Shown: positions 24,050 through 32,679 of the stretch, in pieces | Layout of the letters: every line of letters begins with the position of its first letter | Numbering within the stretch: position 1 is the stretch's first letter | DNA from: Caldifarciminota bacterium | GTDB lineage: Bacteria > Hydrothermota > Hydrothermia > B15-G9 | Length of the DNA stretch: 33,919 nt | Assembly: GCA_015489175.1 (NCBI GenBank) | Contig: WGAI01000049.1 | Location: 1 to 33,919, forward strand | Reading direction: 5' to 3' | Notes under the pieces: generated by a model | Seen by the model: the letters and a program-made list of their open reading frames with translations, nothing else | Told to the model about the DNA's origin: nothing | The model's database searches: none | Made by a program: the position numbers and the translations under genes

Positions 24050-24594
24050 GCAACCTTAAGCTCGATTACATTCTTATGGGAGAGGATGCAATCAGGAAGT
24101 CCATCGACAGGCTGGCAATGGAAATAATTGAGCACGAAAATCTTGACGGGCTGGTTCTTGTTGGTATTATGAGGCGGGGTGTGCCGATCGCAGAACGACT
24201 CGCGCGTAAGATCAAGGAAATCACAGGCATCGATGTTGAGATCGGATCAATGGAAATAAAGTTCTACACAGATGACCTGCAACTCGTGTCCGAACGGCCT
24301 ATCGTGAAGCAATTTCAGCTCCCCGAAGACATCAACGGCAAGGTTATCGTCCTCGTTGACGATGTGATATACACGGGCAAAACCACCTGGGCCGCTATTG
24401 AAAAACTGCTTGAGATGGGCGAGCCGTCGGCCATCAGACTGCTCAACCTCGTGGATCGCGGACATCGCGCACTTCCGATGTTGTCCAACTATAACGGACG
24501 GGTGATCACCACGACCGATAATCAGGTCGTAAAGGTTCAACTTAAAGAAATCGACGGGGTCGATCAGGTCCAGGTTCTGAAAAAAAAGGATTAA
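24046..24594 (+). CDS. pyrR: PyrR: pyrimidine operon regulator / uracil phosphoribosyltransferase
   Basis: Bifunctional type I phosphoribosyltransferase; in many bacteria it binds pyr mRNA leaders to attenuate transcription and also makes UMP from uracil and [21 protein letters not shown] near 40-55 and the PRPP loop [20 protein letters not shown] at 103-122 are diagnostic, together with [14 protein letters not shown]. Length (182 aa) is normal. GGAGG lies 6 bases before the ATG, which overlaps the glyQ stop (ATGA). No pyr biosynthesis gene follows; the next gene is convergent thyX 8 bases away. Whether it regulates anything locally is not visible. Confidence 0.95.
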   Translation: MSNLKLDYILMGEDAIRKSIDRLAMEIIEHENLDGLVLVGIMRRGVPIAERLARKIKEITGIDVEIGSMEIKFYTDDLQLVSERPIVKQFQLPEDINGKVIVLVDDVIYTGKTTWAAIEKLLEMGEPSAIRLLNLVDRGHRALPMLSNYNGRVITTTDNQVVKVQLKEIDGVDQVQVLKKKD

Positions 24595-24602
24595 CCCCGA
24601 AT

Positions 24603-25469
24603 TTACAGCTCCAGAAGCTCAAGCAACCCCTTATTTTTCATGTAAGTGGATGCCGTTACAGGCACCACTTTGAGCAGGATTCTGGCGACAGTCTTGGCTA
24701 TCTCCCTCGTTTCCCATTGTGCCGCTTTCTGAAGCCTCAGATCGAGGAAGTTAAACAACGACCGCATGTTTATCGTCCAATAAAACTCGGTTCTGAGACC
24801 CCATGGCAAAACCGTCCTTGCAGCCTCTTTCCTCAAACCCATGCTCCTGAGCCGCTCGTAGAGCTCGAACCCTCTTCTCACATGCTCAAATATCGATTTT
24901 TCAAGTTCTTTAAGCTCCTGCTCACTTGCCTTGAACCGCCCGCTTTTCTTTATTCCGAGAAGCTCCGGCGGGATGTGCATGAAACTGTTTAATTCTTCGA
25001 GAGACGCATCATTCTGAAGAGTGGCATCCGGCCGCGTGTATCTGAAGGAGCGTTTCAGGGGGCTGGCTATGCGATGTCTGAGTATTTGCTCTCCGACATA
25101 CATCGGCACGCCGCACAGACAGAACCTAAAGACCTGTTGCTCAAACGGGGAATAGTGGCCGAGGTCTAAAAGCGTGTTAAGCAACTTACGGTCGAGTTCC
25201 TCCATTCTCCCTTTTATCCGTTGAATTTCCGCCTTTTGTGCCTCGACCTGCTCCGCCGTGACACAGCCTTTGCGTAGCTTTTTGACCATGTCCATCAGGT
25301 TCGCTTCAAGGTCGTTCAACCGTTCGACAAGCCTGCCGTATTCACCTGCGTAACCGTAGGATATGCGAGCGACGCGCGCTGGCGTAAGGTCATCGCCCAG
25401 CATTTCCTCAAGAATTACTTTGCCACCACCACGGACATGTTCGACAACCGGAAATTTGATCTCTTCCAT
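24603..25469 (-). CDS. thyX: Flavin-dependent thymidylate synthase ThyX, variant motif
   Basis: Makes dTMP from dUMP with FAD, NADPH and methylene-tetrahydrofolate. ThyX features: ARVARISYG near 31-38, LGHYSPFEQQVFRF near 103-116, and the RHR-x7-S motif at 131-141 (RHRIASPLKRS). The usual form is RHR..S.NE.S.R; the Asn-Glu pair is replaced by Leu-Lys. The C-terminal half has LPWGLRTEFYWTINMRSLFNFLDLR and AAQWETREIAK. At 288 aa it is longer than typical ThyX (about 220-250), with a charged helical insertion around 57-97. The start at 25469 lies 2 bases after the upstream gene's stop; the reading frame extends further upstream only inside that gene. An AGGTTG precedes it. The neighbour glyA makes its folate substrate. 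Confidence 0.9.
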   Translation of the reverse strand: MEEIKFPVVEHVRGGGKVILEEMLGDDLTPARVARISYGYAGEYGRLVERLNDLEANLMDMVKKLRKGCVTAEQVEAQKAEIQRIKGRMEELDRKLLNTLLDLGHYSPFEQQVFRFCLCGVPMYVGEQILRHRIASPLKRSFRYTRPDATLQNDASLEELNSFMHIPPELLGIKKSGRFKASEQELKELEKSIFEHVRRGFELYERLRSMGLRKEAARTVLPWGLRTEFYWTINMRSLFNFLDLRLQKAAQWETREIAKTVARILLKVVPVTASTYMKNKGLLELLEL

Positions 25470-25471
25470 AA

Positions 25472-26164
25472 TCAACCTGTGGCGTTGCCAGCGTTGTGTC
25501 CTGCATTTGCGTATTTGCCCAGAACTGCAACAAACAGTTTCCACACCAGCCATACCGAGTAAGTGACGAGCAAGGTTTTCTCTTTCTTCGAGTTCCCTTT
25601 GACCGCCATTCCCACGCCGATGATGTAAACCGACCAGATGGCGAATAGGTCGAGCTGAGCCAGAAAACGCCCAATGAATGTCCTCGATACCTCATCATGC
25701 GGCAGAAATACTGCCAATGAAAAGGTTATGAAAACATTGTTTGTGAGAGCAACAAGCGAAACTTTCAGAAATTGCGCTATCACCGTGATCACGGACGAGT
25801 AAACGACCACTTGAAACATGTCCATGTAACTCAGCTCGGCGTCGGCAAGCGGAGCAAAGATATAGTAAACAAGCGCTTCAAGGAAGAGCATCAGCGGGAA
25901 GGCAATAAGCCCGGTTATGAACGCCCGAACATAGAAAAATGTGATGTTCATCTGTGGCATATTCTCCATGTGAGCCGCTTCCGCCTGAAATAGCTTCATG
26001 TAGATGGGCGCAGCAGCCAGCGAGATGAAGGTGCTGAATACCATGAGCACCACCAGCATGAGCCATGGAGACCTGAGATCCTTTTCTTTCAAATGCTCAA
26101 AAGTCTTTTGTGGCGAATAGATTATGTCCACACCTGCCTTTAGATATTCAGTAATAGCGTTCAT
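25472..26164 (-). CDS. Yip1-family membrane protein
   Basis: 230-residue inner-membrane protein of the Yip1 domain family. After an amphipathic start (MNAITEYLKAGVDIIYSPQKTFEHLKEKD, the Yip1-typical Yxx.P...F..L) there are about five membrane helices: SPWLMLVVLMVFSTFISLAA, VRAFITGLIAFPLMLFLEALVYYIF, FQVVVYSSVITVIAQFLKVSLVAL, LDLFAIWSVYIIGVGMAV and TYSVWLVWKLFVAVLG. Function in bacteria is unknown. I chose the ATG at 26164 because GGAGG is 5 bases before it; an upstream ATG at 26191 would place the site inside the gene. thyX follows after 2 bases, so they share a transcript. Confidence 0.82.
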   Translation of the reverse strand: MNAITEYLKAGVDIIYSPQKTFEHLKEKDLRSPWLMLVVLMVFSTFISLAAAPIYMKLFQAEAAHMENMPQMNITFFYVRAFITGLIAFPLMLFLEALVYYIFAPLADAELSYMDMFQVVVYSSVITVIAQFLKVSLVALTNNVFITFSLAVFLPHDEVSRTFIGRFLAQLDLFAIWSVYIIGVGMAVKGNSKKEKTLLVTYSVWLVWKLFVAVLGKYANAGHNAGNATG

Positions 26165-26388
26165 GCCATCCTCCATGTTTGGGTTTGCCATGCAAGGTAA
26201 ACTAAAAGATGGCGAGTTTCAAGGGATGCCGTTCGCAATTCCACACAACTTGCAGAGCCTCCAGCTGATAGCGGATCCATGCAGTTTTCTACCTGCTCAC
26301 AAGCGGGCAAGGCTGCGCAGCTTAGATTATGGGCTCAAAGTTGCCAGCGAACTTGAGCAATTGCGCGGATGCTATTAAAATTTTAATT

Positions 26389-26396
26389 GTTATAAT
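26389..26396 (+). promoter_or_regulatory. Extended -10 promoter of the small unknown gene
   Basis: TG-T-TATAAT: perfect TATAAT at 26391-26396 with the upstream TG of an extended -10. No good -35 is seen. The leader to the ATG at 26423 is about 20 bases and contains AAGGAGG. Confidence 0.6.
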
Positions 26397-26422
26397 GCAA
26401 ATTTGTGCAAGGAGGCTAAGAA

Positions 26423-26740
26423 ATGGTATGGCTCACAGGGTTCAGGCGTGAGGGCGAGACTGAGATCTACACATTTACCGACGGCACGACGGTCAGGTTC
26501 AATGTAGCTACATCCAAGACTGTTGTGAAGCGCGGAGGTGAAAAGGTCTGGGAGGGGGATCTTGCGAAAGACAGAGATCTTGTTGAATTCAGGCGCATGT
26601 TCGACGATGTGATCAAGACGATTTACATGCAATTTGAAAATCCTGAGGCGACAGGCTTTCGCAAAGCAGTTGGTAGAGTGGTAAAAAGCTTTGTAGCCAT
26701 GTTGCTTAAAGGGTGTGATTGTGGAGGAGAAGCATCCTGA
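26423..26740 (+). CDS. Unknown protein, 105 aa
   Basis: I do not recognise the family. Soluble, no signal peptide. The N-terminal half is beta-rich (TEIYTFTDGTTVRFNVATSKTVVKRGGEKVWEG); the C-terminal half looks helical (FRRMFDDVIKTIYMQF, GFRKAVGRVVKSFVAMLLKG) and ends in CDCGGEAS, a Cys pair near the C-terminus. AAGGAGG lies 8 bases before the ATG and a TATAAT box lies upstream, so it is probably expressed. It is followed by a perfect palindromic terminator shared with convergent glyA. Confidence 0.7.
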   Translation: MVWLTGFRREGETEIYTFTDGTTVRFNVATSKTVVKRGGEKVWEGDLAKDRDLVEFRRMFDDVIKTIYMQFENPEATGFRKAVGRVVKSFVAMLLKGCDCGGEAS

Positions 26741-26747
26741 GGTTATG

Positions 26748-26773
26748 TGCGGCCGCCCTTAAGGGCGGCCGCA
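26748..26773. terminator. Perfect 26-bp palindrome, shared terminator
   Basis: Two 13-base arms (26748-26760 and 26761-26773) are exact reverse complements with no spacer, centred on CTTAAG and flanked by GCGGCCGC. It lies between the stops of two convergent genes, 7 bases after one and 7 before the other, so it can end both. A weak T-rich stretch (GAAATTATTTC) follows on the plus strand. Confidence 0.65.
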
Positions 26774-26780
26774 CCCGAAA

Positions 26781-28061
26781 TTATTTCAGTCCAAGCAATT
26801 TCTCGTAAACCTCCAGCCTTTCGGCGTAGAGCGGGAACTCCTGCACCAGCTCCTGGACCTCGCCCCTGACCTCTTTCAAAACCGACTCGTCGTCAGGCGC
26901 TTTCAGCACTTTTGAGATCATGGCGGCTATCTTCTTCATCTCCGCCTCTTTCATCCCCCGTGTCGTCACGGCGGGCACACCAATCCTTATGCCGCTCGTC
27001 ACCGTCGGCTTCTGCGGGTCGAAAGGAATGGTATTCTTGTTCACCGTTATGCCAGCCTTACCAAGTGCTTCCTCGGCCACTTTGCCAGTGATGCCGATCG
27101 ACCTGAGATCTACAAGCATGAGATGGTTGTCCGTGCCGCCTGCAACAAGCCTGAATCCATGTTCTTTGAGCGCTTCTGCGAGCGCCTTAGCGTTCGCCAC
27201 AATCTGCTTCTGATATTCGTGGAACTCAGGAGATTCGGCCTCTTTGAACGCAACAGCTTTGGCGGCAATGACATGCATGAGCGGGCCACCCTGAATGCCG
27301 GGGAAGATTGCCTTGTCGATTTTCTTAGCGAACTCCTTGCGCGTCAAAATCATGCCGCCGCGTGGGCCTCTCAGCGTCTTGTGGGTGGTTGTGGTGACAA
27401 ATTCCGCATACTCAACAGGATTTGGATGAAGCCCAGCCACAACAAGGCCAGCTATGTGCGCTATGTCGGCCATGAGGTAGGCGCCGACCTCGTCCGCTAT
27501 CTCTCTGAATTTCCAGAACTCGATCGTGCGCGGATAGGCAGAGTAGCCCGTGACTATCACGCGCGGCTTGTGTTCCCTCGCCAGTCTTGCAACAAGGTCG
27601 AAATCGATGGTCTCAGTCTCAGGATTGACTCCGTAATGCACGACATTGTAGAGTTTGCCTGAGAACGAGACCGGACTGCCGTGAGATAGATGGCCGCCAT
27701 GAGACAGCTCCATCGACAGTATAGTCTCGCCGGGCTTCATCACAGCGAAGTAAACGGCCATATTGGCCTGCGAACCGGAATGAGGCTGGACATTCGCATG
27801 TTCCGCTCCGAAAAGCTTTTTCGCCCTTTCGCGGGCAAGGTTTTCAGCGATGTCAACGACCTCGCAGCCGCCGTAATACCGCTTTCCGGGATAGCCCTCA
27901 GCATACTTGTTGGTTAGCGTCGAACCGAGCGCCTCGAGAACGGCATCGGAAACAAAGTTTTCCGAAGCGATGAGCTCAAGTCCATCCGCTTCGCGCTTCG
28001 TTTCCCTGTATAGCACTTCAAATATCTCAGGATCAACTTCTTTCAATTTTTCAACGAACAC
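26781..28061 (-). CDS. glyA: Serine hydroxymethyltransferase
   Basis: PLP enzyme that interconverts serine and glycine and supplies methylene-tetrahydrofolate. Family motifs: [57 protein letters not shown], and the cofactor lysine K228 in [14 protein letters not shown]. Length (426 aa) is normal. The start is GTG at 28061 with AGGAGG 7 bases upstream. It converges on the small unknown gene at a palindromic terminator. degT lies 45 bases upstream on the same strand. Confidence 0.96.
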   Translation of the reverse strand: MFVEKLKEVDPEIFEVLYRETKREADGLELIASENFVSDAVLEALGSTLTNKYAEGYPGKRYYGGCEVVDIAENLARERAKKLFGAEHANVQPHSGSQANMAVYFAVMKPGETILSMELSHGGHLSHGSPVSFSGKLYNVVHYGVNPETETIDFDLVARLAREHKPRVIVTGYSAYPRTIEFWKFREIADEVGAYLMADIAHIAGLVVAGLHPNPVEYAEFVTTTTHKTLRGPRGGMILTRKEFAKKIDKAIFPGIQGGPLMHVIAAKAVAFKEAESPEFHEYQKQIVANAKALAEALKEHGFRLVAGGTDNHLMLVDLRSIGITGKVAEEALGKAGITVNKNTIPFDPQKPTVTSGIRIGVPAVTTRGMKEAEMKKIAAMISKVLKAPDDESVLKEVRGEVQELVQEFPLYAERLEVYEKLLGLK

Positions 28062-28105
28062 TTCACAGCCTCCTTTTTGTGTAAGTTTACTTCTAAAGCG
28101 AAATT

Positions 28106-29272
28106 TTATTGGCTTTCAAGTAGTTCGATGCTCCTTGCAAGGGCATCGACCACGAATTCCACATCGGAATTTTTCATCGACGGATAGAGCGGCAATGTGA
28201 GCTCACGCCGCCCAAACGCCTCGGTCAAAGGCAGTTCCTGCTCGCCAAATACATCCCTAAAATAGGTAAATCTGTGAACAGGGCGGTAATGCACGCTTGT
28301 CTGAACCCCGTATTTCGCCATCTCAATGGCTACGGCATTACGGTCAATATCTTCCCCCAGAACAATCGGCATAATGTAGTGGGATGTGGTCTCCGACGGC
28401 TCAAATGGGGCATCGACTGCGCCCTCAAGCCTGCGTTTCAGAAGTTCCCTGTAAACTCCGACGAGTTCCCTGCGGCGCTGGTTGTTTCGAGGCAGCTTCT
28501 TGAGCTGCACAAGGCCAAGTGCGGCATGAAGTTCGCTCATCCGATAGTTAAATCCCGGAAATTTGATGTCGTAGTTGGCCGGCGGCCCGACAGATGAAAA
28601 CCTGTCCCACGAAAGCGATGTCATGCCGTGAGACCTGAGCAACCTCGCCTTCTCCGCCATATCGTTGTCCGATGTCGTGACCATGCCGCCTTCACCAACC
28701 GCAAGGCTCTTGTTGGCGTAGAAACTGAATGCGGCGATATGCCCGATCGAGCCCGCTTTAAGTCCATCTGCATCAGATCCATGAGCATGGGCGGCATCTT
28801 CGATCATCAAGATGTCGTTTTCGTCACAAAACTTCCTGATCTCAAGCGCATTATCGGTGTAACCAGCATAATGCAGGAAAACTACCGCTTTTGTTTTCTC
28901 GGTTACCAGTCCCTTTACCGTTGAAACCGATATGTTTGGCCTCGAAAGGGACTGGATATCAGCAAGTATCGGGCGAGCACCGACATGCAAAATCATGGAA
29001 ACTGTTGCGATAAATGTGTTGGACGGGACGATGACTTCATCGCCTGGGCCTATCCCGGCAGCAAGGTAAGCTATGTGGAGGGCGGCTGAACCGCTGGAAA
29101 CGGCTATGGCGTGCTTGACACCGATGAAATCGGCGAATTTCCGCTCAAATTCCTTAACTTTCGGACCTGTTGAAACCCATTTCGACTTCACAACCTCAGA
29201 AACAGCCTCCACTTCCCTGTCGTCATAATCGAGATCGAAGAGAGGAATTCTGAAAGCGCCACGCCCATTCAT
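28106..29272 (-). CDS. DegT/DnrJ/EryC1 family sugar aminotransferase
   Basis: PLP-dependent enzyme that usually aminates nucleotide-linked keto-sugars for surface glycans. [33 protein letters not shown] at the N-terminus, [35 protein letters not shown]159 in [11 protein letters not shown] and the cofactor lysine K188 in [16 protein letters not shown] are all present. Length (388 aa) is normal. The exact sugar cannot be told, and no other sugar-nucleotide gene is next to it. No ribosome site precedes the ATG; a TAAAAT box ends 7 bases before it, so a leaderless start is possible. glyA is 45 bases downstream. Confidence 0.92.
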   Translation of the reverse strand: MNGRGAFRIPLFDLDYDDREVEAVSEVVKSKWVSTGPKVKEFERKFADFIGVKHAIAVSSGSAALHIAYLAAGIGPGDEVIVPSNTFIATVSMILHVGARPILADIQSLSRPNISVSTVKGLVTEKTKAVVFLHYAGYTDNALEIRKFCDENDILMIEDAAHAHGSDADGLKAGSIGHIAAFSFYANKSLAVGEGGMVTTSDNDMAEKARLLRSHGMTSLSWDRFSSVGPPANYDIKFPGFNYRMSELHAALGLVQLKKLPRNNQRRRELVGVYRELLKRRLEGAVDAPFEPSETTSHYIMPIVLGEDIDRNAVAIEMAKYGVQTSVHYRPVHRFTYFRDVFGEQELPLTEAFGRRELTLPLYPSMKNSDVEFVVDALARSIELLESQ

Positions 29273-29279
29273 GAAAATA

Positions 29280-29285
29280 ATTTTA
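29280..29285 (-). promoter_or_regulatory. Candidate -10 box of degT
   Basis: TAAAAT on the minus strand, with 7 bases between it and the degT ATG. No convincing -35 is seen. The spacing matches glyQ and cas2, where transcripts would be leaderless. Confidence 0.35.
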
Positions 29286-29376
29286 AGGCATTGAGGCTTT
29301 ACATGCAGAATATGTCCTATTTCTTTGGCCGATGTGAGTTGTGGCTTTATCTTTATTTCTCAAAACGGAGGTTAAA

Positions 29377-30324
29377 ATGGGAGCTTTGATGCTGATCTTT
29401 GCCGTTATGGCTGCCGACACTCAAGACACTGCGAGGATCGCTGAGCTTTTCAGGTCGGCTTCAAAATGGCGGGTCGGAGAAGCCATCGGCGAGGTCGATT
29501 CCGCGAGAAAAGAGCTCATCGGCATGGGGAAAATTGCGCTCGACTACATCTTTTCACAGAAGATGGCCACAACGAGCACGCTTGAGTATCGAGCCATCAA
29601 AAGCGTGGTTAAGGGGCTGCGTCAGGATGCAAAGCTGTACATTCAGAACTGCCTGCGATCGGACAACGACACGGTGCTTGTGAACTGCCTACGGCTGATA
29701 GGTGACATCAAGGATACCGCTTTCGGCGGAGATGTGGAGCGGTTTCTGGATGAGAGTTACAGCGGTCGTGTCAGGCGAACGGCCGCCTTTGCGCTCGGTC
29801 GGCTCAAGTATCGCGATGCGTTCCCGAGACTCGCGAGGTGTGTCCACGACACATCGTTTCGCATGAGGCTTGTTGCCGTTCCAGCTGCCGCTGAGACAGG
29901 TGGGAAGGACGCTGTGCCGCTCCTCACAGATGTTGCGTTGAACGATGAGTTTTTCCTGATAAGGATGGAGGCCGCTCACGCGCTTGCAAAATCGGCACCT
30001 GACGATGGGCTGAAGGCCGCACTCGATGCCATCGACACGACCCATGACCACGATGCAAGAGTCAGGTCGCTCCAGATGGTGGATGTGTTTCTGCGGAAAA
30101 ACCGCTATGGCGGAGCCTTGTTGAGGCGTGCCAGACACATCCTCATTGAGCTTTCAAACGATGATGACCCCGTAGTTCGGGGTTATGCAGTTCGGGCACT
30201 CGGTAACATCATGGACGGGAATGTGAGGACAGCGCTTTCGGTTATGCTGGCCGGTGAAGAAAACCTCTTTGTCGTATCGCAACTTGAAGAAGCGCTTGCG
30301 GATAGCTGTGACAGCAAACGGTGA
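29377..30324 (+). CDS. HEAT-repeat protein, probably exported
   Basis: 315-residue protein made of about six to eight helical HEAT-like (PBS-lyase type) repeats, for example FLDESYSGRVRRTAAFALGRLKYRDAFPRLARC, DTSFRMRLVAVPAAAETGGKDAVPLLTDVAL, DEFFLIRMEAAHALAKSAPDDGLKAALD and DDDPVVRGYAVRALGNIMDGN. Such repeats are protein-binding scaffolds. The start MGALMLIFAVMAADTQ looks like a short signal peptide with a cleavage near AMA or AAD, so it may act in the periplasm. I chose the ATG at 29377 because GGAGG is 6 bases upstream; the frame extends 12 codons further without a ribosome site. It is divergent from degT. Partner and role unknown. Confidence 0.82.
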   Translation: MGALMLIFAVMAADTQDTARIAELFRSASKWRVGEAIGEVDSARKELIGMGKIALDYIFSQKMATTSTLEYRAIKSVVKGLRQDAKLYIQNCLRSDNDTVLVNCLRLIGDIKDTAFGGDVERFLDESYSGRVRRTAAFALGRLKYRDAFPRLARCVHDTSFRMRLVAVPAAAETGGKDAVPLLTDVALNDEFFLIRMEAAHALAKSAPDDGLKAALDAIDTTHDHDARVRSLQMVDVFLRKNRYGGALLRRARHILIELSNDDDPVVRGYAVRALGNIMDGNVRTALSVMLAGEENLFVVSQLEEALADSCDSKR

Positions 30325-30673
30325 TCGTGACATTGATATGCCATCATTAAAATGACCATTGAAATTTTAACCCTTCACCCCTCATTTTCTAATTTACGAC
30401 ATCCCAAATCTCCTAATAAGCGTAACAGCTCTCTAAGCTGGTTTCGGGATTTGCTCATTCGGACAGCTATTTATGGTACGATTCACATTCTGGCAATCAT
30501 GAAAGATCGTGAGATAAATTTTTTTATCCTGGCATTGGTTTCCCTCGGAGAACATGCCTGTTATCTCTTTTTGAAAATACACCGATCTTACAGAGCCAAA
30601 TGGGATTGTTCAAATCCCGACCGACAACGGCAATTCGTGAAAGACTATCCATTTTATAACATCCGATTATGAC
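30325..30673. other. AT-rich intergenic stretch, no confident gene
   Basis: About 350 bases after the HEAT-repeat gene. A 106-codon plus-strand frame (30352-30672) crosses it but has no ribosome site and no family resemblance, so I do not call it. Confidence 0.4.
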
Positions 30674-30702
30674 TTGACACGGGTAGGATGAAAGCGTGGA
30701 AT
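30674..30702 (+). promoter_or_regulatory. Promoter of a candidate small RNA
   Basis: Perfect TTGACA (30674-30679), 17-base spacer, TGGAAT (30697-30702, 4 of 6). Transcription would begin near 30709 and there is no open reading frame downstream before the terminator at 30771. Confidence 0.5.
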
Positions 30703-30708
30703 TTCGGG

Positions 30709-30805
30709 AGTACCAAGAAGTTAGCGATAAACCACTGAAATACAATTAAATAGTGAGAAATCCCTTAAAGCGGGGAACGGTGAGAATATCGTTCCCTGTT
30801 TTTTT
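30709..30805 (+). ncRNA. Candidate intergenic small RNA, about 95 nt
   Basis: Bounded by a TTGACA promoter and a strong intrinsic terminator. Within it CACT (30732-30735) can pair with AGTG (30752-30755) to form one hairpin before the terminator stem. It contains no open frame of meaningful length. No known RNA family is recognised. The alternative is a short untranslated remnant of a former gene. Confidence 0.4.
30771..30805 (+). terminator. Intrinsic terminator of the candidate small RNA
   Basis: CGGGGAACG (30771-30779) pairs with CGTTCCCTG (30790-30798), 9 bp including one G-T, across a 10-base loop, followed by seven Ts. Confidence 0.85.
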
Positions 30806-30887
30806 GTCCGGATTGCCCAAGAGAGTGATGCTCAAACCCCGGTGAATTTAGCGGTGAAATTTTCAGGCTATTAATAAAACTTAAGTG

Positions 30888-30933
30888 ACGGAAATCGTTC
30901 CTTGCCCAATCACGGAATATCGTTTGTCCCAAT
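30888..30933. repeat. Two imperfect tandem direct repeats
   Basis: Units 30888-30910 and 30912-30933 share ACGGAA, ATCGTT and CCCAAT in order. They are flanked on both sides by ACTTAA (30879-30884 and 30935-30940). A related AATATCGTTCCC core also lies in the small RNA terminator (30786-30796). They lie between two operons and could be protein binding sites. Confidence 0.5.
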
Positions 30934-30972
30934 GACTTAACTGTCCCATGATTTAGACATGTTCGACTTAAA

Positions 30973-30989
30973 CCCTTCTATCGGAAGGG
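30973..30989 (-). terminator. Weak hairpin after the M20 peptidase gene
   Basis: CCCTTC/GAAGGG 6-bp stem with a 5-base loop, followed on the minus strand by TTTAAG. The T run is short, so termination may be partial. Confidence 0.4.
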
Positions 30990-31011
30990 GGCTATTCGAG
31001 GGCAAAATGGC

Positions 31012-32352
31012 TCAACTCACAAATCGGCTCACAGACTCCCAGAGGACGCTCGTGGCAAACCTTAAATTCTCGATGGATACCCGTTCGTCAACGCCATGAA
31101 TTAGTTTCAAAATCGGCAGTTCCGGCTTCTGAATGTGTGGGATAAAGCCATAGACCTTAACGCCTTTAGGAACGACGAAGCGGCCATCTGTTACGCCTGC
31201 CACCATCATGGGCACCAGAACAGCATTGGCGTAATGCTCTTTGAGCACCTGGTTAAACACCTCAAACAACGGACTTTTATAGTCTATCTGGTATCCCTGA
31301 CTGGATTTGACCAGTTCGATCTCGATGTCATCACCGACAATCCTGCGGACTTCTCGGATGAAATTATCAGGGGTTTGACCGGGCAGTATTCGCCCATCGA
31401 TGGTAGCTTCTGCGGTGGCAGGGATAACATTTTCTTTCTGGCCGGCTCTGAGCATTGTAGGAGTGGCTGTGTTCCTCTGGATGGCATAAAGCAGAGCTGC
31501 AAGCGTAACCTGTCCCGATTTCTTCAAAAACTTCAGACCGAAATTGGTCTTAAGCAGGATATTGGCAAGCCATGTGGGATATGGCGAAAGGCGGGCGAGT
31601 TCATCGATAAATCTTTCGGCAGCTTCAACTTTATGGCGAGGCAGATGTGAAGAACCGAGCTTTGCGACAGCGCGACTCAGCTCTACTACCGCATTTTTAC
31701 CCGTCGGTGCACTCCCATGTCCAGGATTGCCTCTGGCTTTGAGGGTGAGCCATGCAATTCCTTTTTCAGCAATTTGACATGTGAATACCAGGCGGTCGCC
31801 CATGGCAATACCTACACCACCGCCCTCATTTATCGCGTATTCCGCTTTGATCATGTCCCAGTGATTATCGACAAGCCATTTCATGCCGTAAGTTGAGCCC
31901 ATCTCCTCGTCAGCGGTGGCGGCGAATACGACATCTCGCTTGAGTTTCAGACCTCTGCGCTTAAGTTCGAGCATGATAACCATCTCAATTGCGGTCATAT
32001 CCTTCATGTCGAGCGCGCCTCTCCCCCAGACAAAGCCATCGGCTATCTCGCCGCTGAAAGGATGATGCGTCCATTCGTCTGGATTTGCTGGAACGACATC
32101 CGTATGCGACATCAGAAGGATTGGACCAGCATCGTCCGCCCCACTTTTGAGCCTTGCGACCACATTCGCCCGTTTGGGCGCCGATTTAAGTATTGTGGCA
32201 TCAATGCCTTCATCGGCGAAAACATCGTGGATGTATTCCGCAGCTGGCAGTTCATTCCCCGGCGGATTTGATGTGTCTATCCTGATCAGGGCCTGCAGGT
32301 GTTTGACAACCTCATCTGTCAACCTGTCAAGCTCTTCTTTTGTCAAAGGCAT
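31012..32352 (-). CDS. M20 family metallopeptidase / deacylase
   Basis: Cytosolic di-zinc hydrolase of the ArgE/DapE/carboxypeptidase Ss1 group. First metal ligand H83 with D85 in LLMSHTDVVP, bridging D115 in WGRGALDMKDMTAIE, general base E149 with E150 in ATADEEMGS, and a further Glu in EYAINEGGG near 175; the dimerisation domain begins near LTLKARGNPGHGSAPTGKNAV. Length 446 aa. It resembles broad-specificity aminoacylase or dipeptidase enzymes more than DapE, but substrate cannot be fixed. AGGAGG lies 8 bases before the ATG. It stands alone; the next gene upstream is the CARF gene on the same strand, 327 bases away. Confidence 0.93.
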   Translation of the reverse strand: MPLTKEELDRLTDEVVKHLQALIRIDTSNPPGNELPAAEYIHDVFADEGIDATILKSAPKRANVVARLKSGADDAGPILLMSHTDVVPANPDEWTHHPFSGEIADGFVWGRGALDMKDMTAIEMVIMLELKRRGLKLKRDVVFAATADEEMGSTYGMKWLVDNHWDMIKAEYAINEGGGVGIAMGDRLVFTCQIAEKGIAWLTLKARGNPGHGSAPTGKNAVVELSRAVAKLGSSHLPRHKVEAAERFIDELARLSPYPTWLANILLKTNFGLKFLKKSGQVTLAALLYAIQRNTATPTMLRAGQKENVIPATAEATIDGRILPGQTPDNFIREVRRIVGDDIEIELVKSSQGYQIDYKSPLFEVFNQVLKEHYANAVLVPMMVAGVTDGRFVVPKGVKVYGFIPHIQKPELPILKLIHGVDERVSIENLRFATSVLWESVSRFVS

Positions 32353-32679
32353 CTCGAACCTCCTTCGGTTTCCTTGGGATTTTACGGATTTTGGAATAGA
32401 ATGGAAGGGGGAGGTAAGCTTCTATGGCGTTCATTTGGGAACTCTCGGCAACATCAAACTATAACACAACCTGATTGCATTTACCTGTGTGCCATAATGT
32501 AGAATTCGACGATGAAGATGTGTCAGTTGTTAGATGTTCTCTCTTTGCCGCTTATTGGGAGACGCCCGAGTAGCATCGAACGAAGCTACAATTAGAGCCG
32601 TTAGAGACTATTAAAAATCAATCTATTTGTTGATAAGGACTTCTAAGAATGTGGAGTTTTAATTAAGGTCAGAATTGTT
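32353..32679. other. Intergenic region between the CARF gene and the M20 peptidase gene
   Basis: About 327 AT-rich bases with no gene. An imperfect hairpin (8 bp with one mismatch) lies near 32573-32592, downstream of the CARF gene. No repeat-spacer structure is present. Confidence 0.5.

Noticed and set aside
26124-26378. 84-aa plus-strand frame upstream of the small unknown gene
   Set aside because: It overlaps the start of the Yip1 gene on the other strand and has no ribosome site.
30352-30672. 106-aa plus-strand frame after the HEAT-repeat gene
   Set aside because: No ribosome site, no recognisable motifs and low-complexity AT-rich composition; likely chance.
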